The notes below the pieces were generated by a model that had not been told where the DNA came from, did not search any database, and saw nothing but the letters and a program-made list of their open reading frames with translations. This document shows positions 52,839 to 64,000 of a DNA stretch of 64,000 nt, piece after piece. The first letter of the stretch is position 1, and the number at the start of each line of letters is the position of its first letter. The translations under genes and the position numbers were made by a program. Origin of the DNA: Seiridium cupressi (Eukaryota; Ascomycota; Sordariomycetes; Amphisphaeriales; Sporocadaceae); the NCBI GenBank assembly GCA_036674765.1, contig JARVKI010000068.1, forward strand, positions 62,001-126,000. Direction: 5' to 3'.

Positions 52839-55193
52839 TTACCATAGCTTTTGCTCCGGTATGACCCAGCCCTTCGGCGAAAGCCAGTAGGTATTCATTT
52901 GAGACTGCGTCAGCTGCGAAGGACTCTTTACGAACTGATCTTCACCCTTCATGTTCTTCGGAAAGGCAAGGACGTCGCGCACGCTGTCTACATCACATAA
53001 TAATGTGATAAAGCGGTCCCAACCGAGTGCAAAACCAGCGTGAGGCGGACAACCGGCATCCAACGCCTCGAGCAAGTGCTGGAACTGCTGTATGCCGCTG
53101 TTCGGCATCTTCAATATCGTCCGCATCACATATTCCTGCATAGCACGCTGGTGGATACGACGACTCCCGCCACCGACTTCAGTGCCGTTGAGCACCAGAT
53201 CGTAATGTTCCGCCTTGACTTCCCAGGGTCGGCCCTCATCAATGGAGGCTAGATCATCCTTGCTCAACGGTTTCAGCGGCGCCGTGAACGGATGGTGCGT
53301 GGCTTTGAGACCAGCAGCACCGCCTTGCCCCTCGCCAGGCTCGATATCTGGAGTAAAGAGCGGGAAGTCAATAATCCAGCAAAACTTGAAGCTAATGTCG
53401 CGCTTCATCAGGCCCTTCTGGACCGCGGCATCGTAGATGACCTTGCGGAGCCTGCCGAGTTCTGTCCACCCTTCGCCCTGGAAATGGGCTCTCTCGCGCG
53501 CGTGTACTATCAGGAGATCTCCATGTTGCAGCTGCGGCCACCACTCATTTTGCAGCGTCGCTATTTGCTCTCCCGCAACATGACCAAAGGCGGCAAGACC
53601 ATTTAAAGGCTTGGTTTCGTCAAATACGAAGATCCCTGGCGTTGACGCAGATTTCAACTTGAGGGTGGTTTTGGGTAGGTTGTCCATAAATTCGCGGATG
53701 AAGGACAAATTTTCAGAAGGGCTGCCAGTAAGCTTGAACTGGATAGCTTCCACGACAGGATCCTCCAAGTTGGTAATCATCTTCTTGAAGTCCTCGGGGA
53801 GAAAATCGTCGATTGGTTGGATCTAAAGCGGTTAGTGATATCGCGCCGGGCAAAACATCCGAGAAAGCATACCTGTGAAGGAATACGAAGATCTGGCTTG
53901 TCGCTCCCAAACCTGGCCATGGCATTGTCATAGGTAATCCGGGTGAATCCTTTCTTGCTGACACCCCTAAGTGGCCATACAGACGGCGTCCACTCGGTCT
54001 CTGGCAGTGCTGATGCGCCATATCGCTTGGTCAATTCCTCATGGCTAGAGTATAGAACACCATCGATCTCTCTGGGGATATTATTTTGGCGGAATTGTTT
54101 GAATATCGAGATGATAATGCTCTCCACCAAGCTCATAACGTCCTTCCCGGTTGCAAACGCCATTTCAAGATCCAGCTATCGGCGCTAGTTAGTAGTTGCT
54201 AGAAACATCAACCATGCAGCATACCTGTGTGAATTCCGGTTGCCTGTCCGCTCGTGAATCCTCATCGCGGAAGCATCGAGCAAACTGGTAGTATCTCCGT
54301 ATGCCCGACGCCATGAGTACTTGCTTGTATTGCTGCGGGCTTTGTGGGAGAGCATAAGCTAGTCCACGCCGGCGAGTAGGAACTATAAATTCTCTGGCGC
54401 CTTCGGGTGTCGATTTGAAGAGCACAGGAGTTTCGTATTCGTGGAAGCTGGAGCTTGCCAGGCATTTTCGAGCGACAAAGTTGGCTTTGGAGCGCAGCTG
54501 TAGCCGATTCCGCAGCAATGAATCGAAGCGCAACTGCAGGTGGCGTTGCGACGGCCCCCATACAGTATCCTTGGAGACAATTATGTCTTTGGAGAATTCG
54601 TTCAGGGGTTGGATACTGGTCAATCGGAGATCCCACGAGATTGCCTCCGTACTCACTCCGTCACCTCCTTCATCTTTTAAATCTCCCACTCGACGAGGCC
54701 TGTGGTCCAGTTGTCCAGTAACCACAACAGGACTGAATGCGGGTATCCCTTTGAGTTTGGCGTGCAGTTCTCTCGCATGGCAGCCCTGGTCTCCAGTTGG
54801 AACCATTGAGATGATTTGCAAATCGACCTGGCCATCTGTGTCCAGTTTGCAGAAAGTTAAACTCGAGGATTTGTCCCTCCTTTTCCCAAGGAAGCCATGC
54901 ACAATCGCGGTCGCGCCTCTCGCAAACTCGGACCGCCTACTTGACGGTGGAAACCAATGCTTAGATGATGATGGACTTTCAGATTGGTCGGGATCATCTC
55001 CAAGAGACTCATATGCCGCAGCCGAGATGTCGTTGGCATTTTGGGAAATGTTGTCAGTAGTGTGCTCCTGACTGATCCGTCTCACCTGGCGCAGCTGCTG
55101 ATTTAATAAGATGGACCGCGAGGCCTGACGGGAATACTGGGCAATTGGTCGGCGGCAGATGCCGGGAAGGCATCGTAAAGCAGTCCTTTGCAT
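52839..55193 (-). CDS. MSD1: Mitochondrial aspartyl-tRNA synthetase
   Basis: Three exons (55193-54225, 54175-53873, 53822-52839) give 751 residues. This is a class IIb aminoacyl-tRNA synthetase that charges tRNA-Asp. The N-terminus [19 protein letters not shown] is Arg-rich, fitting a mitochondrial presequence. An OB-fold anticodon-binding domain follows. Then come the class II motifs: motif 2 ([13 protein letters not shown]...[10 protein letters not shown]) directly at the first intron, LDLEMAF after it, and motif 3 [13 protein letters not shown] near the C-terminus. The bacterial-type GAD insertion domain lies between motifs 2 and 3 ([29 protein letters not shown]). The end is [11 protein letters not shown]. 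Exon 1 alone holds 323 residues and runs longer than yeast Msd1 because of a Ser/Asp-rich insertion near residues 50-90. Confidence 0.95.
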
Positions 55194-56843
55194 GGCCGTT
55201 TTCGAAACCAGGCTGCAGAGGCTGTGGTGGTGTCAAACGATCATACTCATCAGCTCAACAAGCGGCCATTCATCGTTCGTTATGCCTATTTACATAGTAT
55301 GATCTCAAGGCCGAAAATTGGCTACAACCGGGTCCCCTACACGCTAGATGCACGGAGCTCCAGGGGACCGACACTGGGGGTCAAATTCCTCTAGCGGAAA
55401 AATGCCGCCCCGCGCCGGCGCAAATTTCCAATTGCTTGAAGAAGCTCTGGAGCTCTGCGGGCTAGTGGGATTTTTTCTTTCCTCTTCATCCTTCCAATTC
55501 AAAGCAAAGTGAGTCCCGACTTTCGAAGTTCCGGCGCATGTCAGAATGCTTGCTAACGTACCGCCTACAGATGATGAAAGCCGCGTGTTCCACATGATAA
55601 TGTTCCGTCCCTCCGCGCTTCAGAACTCTCCCCTCGGGGCTCAAGTGGTTCTGTTGTAACGAAGGGGCGGGACTATGAAATAAGCGTTCGACACAACCGA
55701 CCTTGTACAATCACGGACGCGATCACGGCAACTCTGATCCCCATTTGAATCTGGTCAAGGAAGGCTTTTTGGGGTCTTGTTTCTACCAGGTCATGGAACA
55801 GCTAGGCAAAGATACTCAGTGCCCCCAGCTCTCAAAATGCCTGCCGTCGAAATGCCCCCACTCAATACGCCAGTACCGCTCGAATGTTCAAGTGGCTCAC
55901 TCGCGGTATCGATGTTCAGCCGCTCACGCTGCTGGAGATTTGGCAGCAAGTGTGGCCCATTCTCAGTTGCATAGATGCGGTGTTTGCTTTTGGCGATCAA
56001 GCTCAGTCACCCGGGCGTTACGCTCGCTTAACCCGTACCTAGCAAACCTCAGTAGATAGCTCAGTATCCCTCTCGTGAAATGCTCTCCAATTCTAATACC
56101 AATGTCGATCAAGCGCAAATCTCGGGATTCATCCAGTGACGGGAGCTATTCGTTGAGTAATAACTAGGCAGACCAGCGACCTAAGCACGTCCAACCATTG
56201 CAGCCCAAAAACCAAGGTTCGTCGAGTGACGCGCATACAATTTGCATCTGATGCTGGTCGAAGCCACTGATGTGCAGGGGACCCCGCCAAAAGGGCCCCT
56301 GGGCCGGGCGAACAGTGGATGTCCCCACCCGCGAACACTCAAGTGTTAGCTTGCTACTCGCTAATTCCATCGGTCTTGCGGCATGCGGCAACTGGATCGT
56401 GGCAGCCCGTCAGTTGCTCAGGCCAATTCAACGCCCAGCCTGTCCGACTTCCAATTTCCCTAGGCTCCGTCGACGAGCCCATCTCAAGAATGACCTCAGC
56501 CCAAGTATGCACGCAGTGCGATACCTCCCTCCCGTATTCTTAGTTCCCTGAAGCCCACGGCGGAGAACCCAGACTTCCACATTGCACCCTGCCATGGCTC
56601 GCTCTTGAATGACCGCTGCCTTATCTCAGCCGTCGCGCATCGTGCTCCTTGAACCCGAAGCTAGGACGTGACGTCGCATCCCGGCGGCGGTCGTCAACCC
56701 CTTGCCCGACAACATACTTAATTCCACGTACTGGATCGCTTGCTCTGCATAGGTAGTTATCTGCAATTGCTTGTCTTTGGAATTTCGAGCAGTCTCAACC
56801 GGTCATCTTTACCCCTCGCCCTCGGGGTTGAGTCAAATCCACC
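55194..56843. promoter_or_regulatory. Divergent 1.65-kb region between synthetase and AP180 genes
   Basis: Holds the promoters of two divergent genes and only unsupported short frames. No regulatory element was recognised. Confidence 0.4.
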
Positions 56844-58924
56844 ATGGCCAGCTCCTTTGAAAAGTCCGTCAAGGGCGCGACCAAGATAAAGGTAAGCCGA
56901 CATCATACACGGCAGCAGTGGACGGAGATATGTGGCAGGCGGGTGTACTGACGACCGGTTATCCAGGCCGCTCCGCCGAAAACGAAATACATCGAACATA
57001 TTCTAATCGCTACACATGCCGGGGAGGCCGGGGTCGGTGAGGTCTTTAGAGCATTGCAGCATCGCATGCGCGACTCGACATGGACTGTCGTATTCAAGAG
57101 TCTTATCACCGTACACCTCATGATCAGGGAGGGTTCACCAGACGTGACGTTGGCCTACCTTGCTCGGCACAGAAACATGCTAGCCACAAGTTCCTTCACC
57201 GACGGTGTGTGCTCACAAAGGAAGCTGCCTCCACGAAGATTAGCAAGTGGCTAACCGGCAAAACAGCGCAAACTCAGGGTCGCAATATCAGGCACTATGC
57301 TGCTTATCTAGCCGAAAGAGCTCGTGCATATAAAGATACCAAGGTCGACTGGGTCAGGACGAAGGAGACACGATTAGAGAAGCTTTCGGTCGACAAGGGC
57401 CTTCTTAGAGAAACCGAGGTCGTTCAACATCAATTGACTGCTCTATTGAAATGCGACGTAGGTCTTTGATGGCTTCAGAAGAGGGCGTAAAGGCTGACGT
57501 GTGGCGCGCAGGTCCTGGACGAGCCCGAAAACGAGATCACCATAACTGTATTCAGACTTTTGGTGCTTGACCTTTTAGCCCTGTTCCAGATCCTCAACCA
57601 AGCCATGATCAATATCCTCGGCCACTTCTTCGAAATGTCGAAACCAGATGCCGAGCGCGCCATGGAGATCTACCGCACCTTCACTCGCCAAACCGACTTT
57701 GTGGTGCAATACTTGGCAGTAGCAAGGCAATATGAGCATCACACAAGAGTCGAGGTGCCTAAGCTGAAACACGCTCCAGTGAATCTTGGCCGCCAGCTCG
57801 AGGATTATCTGAAAGACACAGATTTCGAAGTGCATAGGAGGCAATATCTGGCCGAGTTGGATGTCAAGAAATCAGGGGGTACGAGTTCAAAGGCCAGCAA
57901 GCCCGACGCGGCTGCAACAGCGAAGTTGTTCCCGGATACCAATACGAATAGCGCATTCGCTACAGCCTCGAAACCAGCTCCAGCTGCGAAGGGTCCGGAT
58001 CCCGATTTAATTGACTTCTTCGATTCGATAGAGCAAAACCAGCAACCCATGGCGGCAGATTTACAGCAGCAGCAACAACAAATACCGCAACAGAACATGG
58101 GCAACCCGTGGGCCTCAAACACACCATTTAACAATGTCCCTCAGCAGACGGGTCAGCAGTTCCCAGGCAATGGTTTTGCACCCCAGCCAACCGGGTATCC
58201 CAATGGCTCTCCATTCCAACAGCAGAATGTGGGAACCTTCAATACCCAGCAACAACAGGTACCGCAACAACAGATGCAACCGGCTTTCACTGGCGCTGGA
58301 TTTGGTGGTTATACTCAACAGCAAAGCTTCACGCCGGGCAACCTTTCATCGATACCACAGGACTCTGTAGCTTCTTTCCAGACGGGGGTCATGTCACCCC
58401 CCATGCAGACGGGTCTACAGCCAGGCCAACAAACCACAAACCCGTTCCGCCAATCCATGCTTATGGCCAACCAAACCGGCATGTCGAATCAGATGCCATC
58501 TTTCACTAATACTGCCAGCCCGCCTGCCGCTACTCAGTTGCAGCGCCAAAACACAAATCCATTTGCGCGCTCCTCGTCAGGCCCCTTCTCCAGTCCAGCT
58601 TCAGATCCCGTCTTCCAGCCTCAACAACCACAAGCACCGGCACCCGCACCCCAACCATTGCAACCTATGCAAACTGGTACCAACCCTTTCGCGAAGAATT
58701 TCAACAACAGCGCAGTTCAACAAGCTCAGAGACCACAGACTAGCGGTGCTCTTATGCCACAGCCTACAGGCAGCACGAACCCCTTTCGCCAGGGCGATTT
58801 TATGAATCACCAGACGGGCTTAGGGTGGCAACACAACCAAGGCAGAATAGGCGGTGGCTTTGACGAAGTACAATCAACACCTGTTTTCCCAAGGCCCAAT
58901 ACAGGTACGGCGTGGCAAACCTGA
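56844..58924 (+). CDS. YAP1801: AP180/YAP1801-type clathrin assembly protein (ANTH domain)
   Basis: Four exons (56844-56891, 56967-57204, 57267-57457, 57512-58924) give 629 residues. The N-terminal ANTH domain binds PtdIns(4,5)P2 at the plasma membrane: MASSFEKSVKGATKIK, KTKYIEHILIATHAGEAGVG, TWTVVFKSLITVHLMIREG and GRNIRHYAAYLAERARAY. The acceptor at 57265-57266 was chosen because it joins FTD to AQTQGRNIRHYA. The C-terminal 330 residues are disordered and Gln/Pro-rich. They carry four NPF motifs (TNPFRQ, TNPFAR, TNPFAK, TNPFRQ) that bind EH-domain proteins such as Ede1 and Pan1. DLIDFFDSIE may be an acidic clathrin- or adaptor-binding element. The protein links cargo and lipid to the clathrin coat in endocytosis. 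Yeast has two such genes; only one is seen here. Confidence 0.95.
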
Positions 58925-59796
58925 GGCTGACTAATTGGGTACACAGTTGGGTATGTCCACGGCTAGGATGAATCATGAAGGCAGCATATTTGATTCGAGA
59001 ACACCTGATCGAATCTGCACCCATGCGCGGGCACTGTGTCTTGAGACGTAGCTGCGTGATATCTCTTTGTCCAAATAATGGTGGCACTCATAGGAGCGAG
59101 GCGTTTCTTGGATTCTTTCTTCCTATGACGCTTTCTTCGTCCCCAGCAAAATCGTAGTCACGTAAAATGTACCACGGATATTTTGTTCATGAGAATATAC
59201 AAGAAAGTCTAGTAATACCACCTACGAATTGTGATGTCAGTCATAATCCCCTAATTTTCAAAAATGGCAAGGAGATGATGTTTTCATTGGTACCAACTCC
59301 GTCACTCACTTATAATGTCACCCACCCACATGTGACTTCTCCAAAACGCTACATGGATCAATGATTGGGAGACATGGGCGTTTGTAAATTTGTAGTTGTT
59401 ACAGTGTAATGTATCAGTGTGGAAGTTGAGCACTTCATTATTTGTCAATATATTTCAATTATAAAACTATCAATTAATCGAGTGCATTATTGTATTAATT
59501 CCAAAAACAAATGGAAGTTTGATAAGTTGTAAAGGTTTGCTTTGGATTTTGATTATTTCAATCGCTCACAAAACATCAATTACATTTTAGTACCAACACT
59601 CATGCGTGATGAAGTCATTGATGATATGAAATTTGGTATGACTGGCTGCTAAGTTGACACAATTGAAAGGACCACCGATTCATCCAACCTCTTATCGGTT
59701 CGAGTTCACTTTGTCTATTACATCGTGTTAGTCATTCCTATTCCAAAAGCATTCTATCGTTGCCGATGAGGCCGAATGACTGAGGGTGTATAGGGA
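58925..59796. other. AT-rich intergenic 0.9 kb
   Basis: Beyond about 59160 the sequence is clearly AT-rich with no frames of note. It could be old repeat DNA but no terminal repeat or coding relic was found. A GGTTCGAGTTC near 59696 resembles a tRNA B-box but does not fold as one. Confidence 0.5.
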
Positions 59797-61001
59797 TTAC
59801 TTACTCAAAACCTTGCTCAGTATGGAAGGTTCTTGGGAAGAATCTGTCGAGTGCTTGTTGTTCGTACCAGACTCATAGTCATTCAGTCCTTTTCCAGAAT
59901 CATTGCGGGCATGTGTCTTGCCGCTCATGGCAGCGGTGGCAGCGTTTTGGGCAGATGTGTTGGAACCGCCTTGGGTGCCGAGGGTATTACCAGTGGCGCG
60001 AGTGCTACGGCCGTCACGATCAGAGTCAACACGAGGATCAGACGCGTTGGCAAGTCGAGAAGAGTGAGGTCCATATTGGCCTTCGGATGCTCCTGTAGTC
60101 CCGCTGCTGCCAATCATACCAGTGGTACCTGCAGTACCAGTAGTACGGCTGCCACCGACGGTACGGCTTCCATCGCGATCAGAGTCGACCCGGGGGTCGA
60201 GGGTGTTGGCCATGCGAGATGAGTGAGGACCAGTCTGGCCCTCGGATACTCCCGTGGTGTTACCATGGCTGGAGTGTGTAATGTTTGCCAGACCCTTGTT
60301 ATGGCTGTGCGCACCACCCTCAACATCAGGGCAGCCCTCAAACTGGTGGTGCTCGTGCTGACCGCCGGTGTGGGTGCCTCCGTGCTTCTTAAACTCGGAC
60401 AAGCTCACGGCTGGGAGAGTGGAGGTGGCATGGTGCTTAGCCTCGTTGTGATGGGTCTCGTGGATGGGCACAGTGGTGTGCACGACGTGAGGCTCTACAG
60501 TCTCCTTGTGGATAACAGGCTGGTATGTCTCGTGAACATGGCTAAGGAAACGCAGTTAGATAGACAGTTGACGGGTAAGATTTGGGAAAGTTAAAAGTAA
60601 AAAACAACGTACTGGTGAACATGCTCGCCTTCAATGGTGGGAGCATGCGATTGGGTGTAAGTAGTATCGGTCCGCCTGGACTCGTCTTTCCACTTTGCAG
60701 CCTCAGTCTCGAGCGCCCTCTTGGTCTTTGATTCGTCCCGGTGGTCGAGGGTACGATGCTCTGTCTGGCCAATGTTGTGATGGTGTTGCTCAGCGAGCAC
60801 CTCCCTGTCCTGCACAGGCTGGACGGTGTGGTGGTAATGATCCTGGTGGACCTCACGGTCTACAGCAGTGTTGACCTCCTCATGTTGAGATGGGCGAACA
60901 GTCTCATGTTGGACAGCAGGGTTGACACTTTCGTGCACAGTGGTGTCGTGGTGTCCGGCCTTGGACATGAAGCTGGAGATGGCTTCCTTGGTCTTGTTCA
61001 T
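59797..61001 (-). CDS. Histidine-rich 'allergen' family protein
   Basis: Two exons (61001-60613, 60541-59797) give 377 residues without signal peptide or membrane segment. The N-terminal half is the conserved domain of a fungal family usually annotated only as 'allergen': MNKTKEAISSFMSKAGHHDTT, then VNPAVQHETVRPSQHEE, REVHQDHYHHTVQPVQDREV and EGEHVHHHVHETYQPVIHKE. VEPHVVHTTVPIHETHHNEAKHH and LPAVSLSEFKKHGG complete it. His content is very high, and His/Glu repeats spaced H-x-H suggest metal binding. The C-terminal half is disordered and Gly/Ser/Thr-rich, with a tandem repeat of PHSSR(M/L)AN and DPRVDSDRDG. Homologues are often stress- or development-induced; no biochemical role is established. 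The donor lies inside the CAC-CA|GT codon and the acceptor restores HVHHHVHE. Confidence 0.9.
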
Positions 61002-62725
61002 TTTGCCGGTTTGTGCGAGTTGGTAACTGAATGTGATTTAGTATGAAGCGTCAATGAATTATTAGTAGCTCTGGTGTATAATGCCGATATATGGGAATGT
61101 GATAATGTAGAAGTAAAAATTGTCCTTCGTTACCATGGAACATGTCCCTTTATAAGTCCAAAGTCCACAACTATGCCTGGAGCATTCTTGCATGTCAATT
61201 CCGTCATACCATCTGCCAACCGCCCTCGGACATGAGTTCTCTCTCCGCAACTGTGAGAACCCAAACAGGTTGTATCAATAATCAGCCTTCCTAAATCTGA
61301 TGTCACCAGCTGTTGGGTCACAGTAGACCAGCACTAGCACCGAGATATCGTTCCCGAGGACCGCGGTGGTGTCCTAGCTACTAGTTACTGCGATATTCTT
61401 GGAATATCATGACCTCAATATGTACAATACACGTTGAGCCGTGCGGGGCTGAACAGGTATTTTCATGTGAAGTGACGAAGGTGAAGCTTCCGGGTCGCTA
61501 GTGCTAAGCAATGACGCTTGTAGTGTACGCTAGAGCGGCGGTTCGCTGACGGCCGCGGGATGGCTGTGAGCTATGCACGTCTAGAATTGCCCCGAGCTAG
61601 GTCCTATACATCATTGAATCCTAGTGATGTGAGCATTGCGTGCGGGGCCTGCGGTATAAACTAGAGCGCGAGGGCCATTTGTTGGTGTTGAAGGCCGCCT
61701 CTCAAGAAAGGGGCTTTATTCTCTCCTAGCCGCATTCCGCTGTGGAGATTCCGAGCTTGTGGAACGCTAGTACTGAGTCCGTCTTTTTTGTCACTGTGGA
61801 ACTGAGCATCATACTCGTCGCCCATCAGCCCCATCTCTGTTCTCTACCTAGTCCCCGAAGGTTCTGGAGCTCGGCTGCATCCAACTCAGTGCTAGAACAA
61901 ACGTTTTACCTTTTACCAAGCAGCCATCGTCTAATGCAAGTCACAACTAATCTAGGTACTGTGGCGGTAGACATGATCTGACGTCCGTCTGTACAGTGAC
62001 TTCCGGTAGTAGAAACCCTTTCGAGAAGAGTATAAAACATCCCACTCTCCACACGAGCAGGGTTGTGCTGTCACCGTCCCTGTCCCTGTTGTGTCACTCG
62101 AGGCGCCATATCGTCAGCCGCTCTTAGTACGACCATACTTTGTAAGGCATGCAAGACAAAAGATCGTCATGGCATTCGCTTCGACTAACTCATATTCGTT
62201 ACGCGCCACGTGTGATCATTGGGAAGTGGGTCAATAGATCTCGATAGCGACATTTGGGGCTAGCATCCGAAGTTTATAGTTTATATGCTAAAGGGGGAAA
62301 AGGTCCTGCCGCCACAATCTTTCTGGCAGCGCTGTTTCTCTGTCAACGCCTCTTAAGGTTTTTTTCCGTCATCATTATGTGGCAATGACGGCCACTGACA
62401 TCACACAACGAGCTTTATACTTGATTTCAATCAGATACCGCACGACATCACAAACCAGACCGTGTGTGAAGAGGGCCATCACTGTGATATTTGCAACAAA
62501 ACAAAATATGAAACTAATGACCAGCACAAATCTGTCAGGTACCACGTGCTTGGAGTCCAAACCACATCGTCACAAGCTACTCTACCTAGGCCACATACCT
62601 TTGTCGTTGGTATGACGGAGCTGAAGAAAATCTCCAATGTTAGTACATAGCCAACACCGGTGTATGTATGGCTCTCTATCACCATTTGGTTATTTGTACA
62701 GCATTTTCAATAAATCGATCTTCCA
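61002..62725. promoter_or_regulatory. Divergent 1.7-kb region between two His-rich genes
   Basis: Contains both promoters. No supported frame was found. AT content rises toward 62300. Confidence 0.4.
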
Positions 62726-63608
62726 ATGCCGTCCACGGCGAGGACCCTCGTGCAGCGAATTAAGGATAAGCTGAGTGGACGCTCGAAAAAGGACAAGGCG
62801 CACACAGGGGACAGTCCGCAAAGGAGTAACGGCAGAGCATCTGACCCGACCGTTGGACACGCTGCAAATTCGAATCGAAATGATAGTGCAATTATCAACA
62901 AACTAGCAGGAGGATCGAATAACGGCACCGGAAGGGTCGGGAAGACGCCGGAGCCCAGGCAGAATGACAAGAAAATAACAGAGAGGCCGAATAGGGGATC
63001 ATACGATGGCCTTCTCATGAATGAGGAAACACCTGCTCACGACAGCCGACACAATAGCGAGACTGGATCACCAAAAATTCCACGGGTGCCTGTTGGTGCA
63101 AGATCAAATAGAAATTCCACCAAGGTGGAAGAGCAACACGAGCATGACAATACGCAAAGCAAGGATTGGACGACGTCTGATCCAGAGAATGAGGTCAGAC
63201 GGTCTCTCAGCATTGATCTGACAAACACGGTTGACACGGATCAAACCACAACTCATCGTCCAGGTAAGCCTATTCTACCAGTATCGCAAGCAACCGCAGA
63301 ACTAAGCCCCGAGAGCAGCTGTCGTACACGAAACCATCCGACCACACGTTCATGAAATCATCGAAGAGCGGATTCACCGCGACATCCATACTCACGACCA
63401 CTATCATTACATCCAGCCGGTCTACGAGTTGGAACTGTTGCCTGCACGTCACTTCGTTCCAGACCCTGAAGGCCGTTTGGTTGAGGTGTCCGAAAGCGAC
63501 CTTCCGGACTGCACCGGCGCAAACCAGAAGTGGGCCATCAACGAGCTGGAGTACTTTGGTCTGAACCAACCCACGGAAGAGAACCGACTGGTCGGGCAAG
63601 CAGCCTAG
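62726..63608 (+). CDS. Second histidine-rich 'allergen'-like protein
   Basis: Two exons (62726-63263, 63319-63608) over a 55-bp intron (GTAAGC...GAGCAG) give 275 residues. The first 180 residues are charged and disordered (TLVQRIKDKLSGRSKKDKA, then Ser/Asn/Asp-rich). The second exon encodes the conserved part: AVVHETIRPHVHEIIEERIH, RDIHTHDHYHYIQPVYELE and LLPARHFVPDPEGRLVEV. The motif DHYH-x-x-QPV-x-x-x-E-x-L is the same as in the neighbouring His-rich protein (DHYHHTVQPVQDREVL), and VVHETI matches its HETVRP/HETYQP units. I therefore treat it as a diverged relative. The C-terminus (CTGANQKWAINELEYFG) is not shared. No signal peptide or membrane helix is seen. Function is unknown. Confidence 0.85.
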
Positions 63609-64000
63609 GGAATGATGATTATTGAACGTTTTTGAAGTTATGGAGATACAAAGTCATTCTTGGCTCTGCAAACTAAACATGTCTTTTACCCTCTCGGAAG
63701 AATCGTCGGAGCTTCTTCATTTGTCTCTACGATCTGATTGAATTGTACAACTTACTGTTCGAGCAAACTGGGTCAGATAGGCGAAAGGCATGGTACATTA
63801 CTTAAGTTTTTTTAATTAGCCATTATGTATTAGTTCGTTCTGCACTGGGGAACAATTACCATTTCATATATATGACATTATATAGTAAATGAAATGAACA
63901 ACTACGCCCTAAAGGAGGAATAAAAACTATACAATGCCAGAATTTGTTATACCGCAGTACCAACTCAACAGTTGTGAAGGTTATGGATTGCAGTGGTCGC
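63609..64000. other. Downstream intergenic end of window
   Basis: AT-rich sequence with no reading frame of note up to the window edge. Confidence 0.5.

Noticed and set aside
54415..55071. 218-codon plus-strand frame
   Set aside because: Antisense shadow of aspartyl-tRNA synthetase exon 1.
59640..59720. Possible tRNA gene from an A-box-like and a GGTTCGAGTTC B-box-like sequence
   Set aside because: The T-arm does not pair (position after the loop is T instead of C) and no acceptor stem could be formed.

Overview
The window reads as a chromosomal segment of a filamentous ascomycete (Pezizomycotina, probably a sordariomycete; the genus cannot be fixed from this sequence). The reasons are short GT-AG introns of about 48-160 bp, often with a CTAAC/CTGAC-type branch site, and a fungal gene set: lactose-permease-like and monocarboxylate-type MFS carriers, a PTH11/rhodopsin-like membrane protein, a GH7 cellobiohydrolase relic, a BBE-type FAD oxidase, NmrA-like proteins and the histidine-rich 'allergen' family. 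Most genes had to be rebuilt from several open frames. The splice junctions I give are those that restore phase and family motifs.

Layout. 0-8.4 kb: 3' end of a sugar transporter, a secreted endonuclease/exonuclease/phosphatase-fold gene with a damaged or unusual 5' end, a small cysteine-containing secreted protein, a gene-poor stretch, and a SPRY protein. 9.4-18 kb: a vacuolar Ca2+/H+ exchanger, an MCT-like carrier and a fungal rhodopsin-fold membrane protein, all on the minus strand. 18.4-19.5 kb: two inverted short repeats, one flanked by a 13-bp target duplication. 20.3-25.3 kb: a frameshifted FAD oxidase, an unrecognised 521-residue protein and a GH7 pseudogene. 26.8-31.3 kb: a phytanoyl-CoA dioxygenase-like enzyme, a D-2-hydroxyacid dehydrogenase and an NmrA-like reductase. 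31.3-34 kb is repeat-like and AT-rich.

34-39.6 kb is a housekeeping block: SmG and an NTR2-domain spliceosomal factor sharing one divergent promoter, a Vps3844-type membrane protein and a probable mitochondrial inner-membrane protein. 42-43 kb holds a broken Ala/Pro-rich gene. 43.9-52.3 kb groups a class II aldolase-like enzyme, an FAD aromatic hydroxylase, an ACS-family anion transporter and an NmrA-like protein, which looks like a small uptake and catabolism group. 52.8-59 kb has mitochondrial aspartyl-tRNA synthetase and an AP180/YAP1801 clathrin adaptor. 59.8-63.6 kb has two histidine-rich proteins that share a motif.

No large secondary-metabolite backbone gene, CRISPR array or rRNA was seen, and no tRNA was identified by eye. 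The most notable points are the GH7 pseudogene with several separate lesions, the retroposed repeat pair, the pair of histidine-rich proteins, the shared spliceosomal promoter, and the number of disrupted accessory genes beside intact housekeeping genes.
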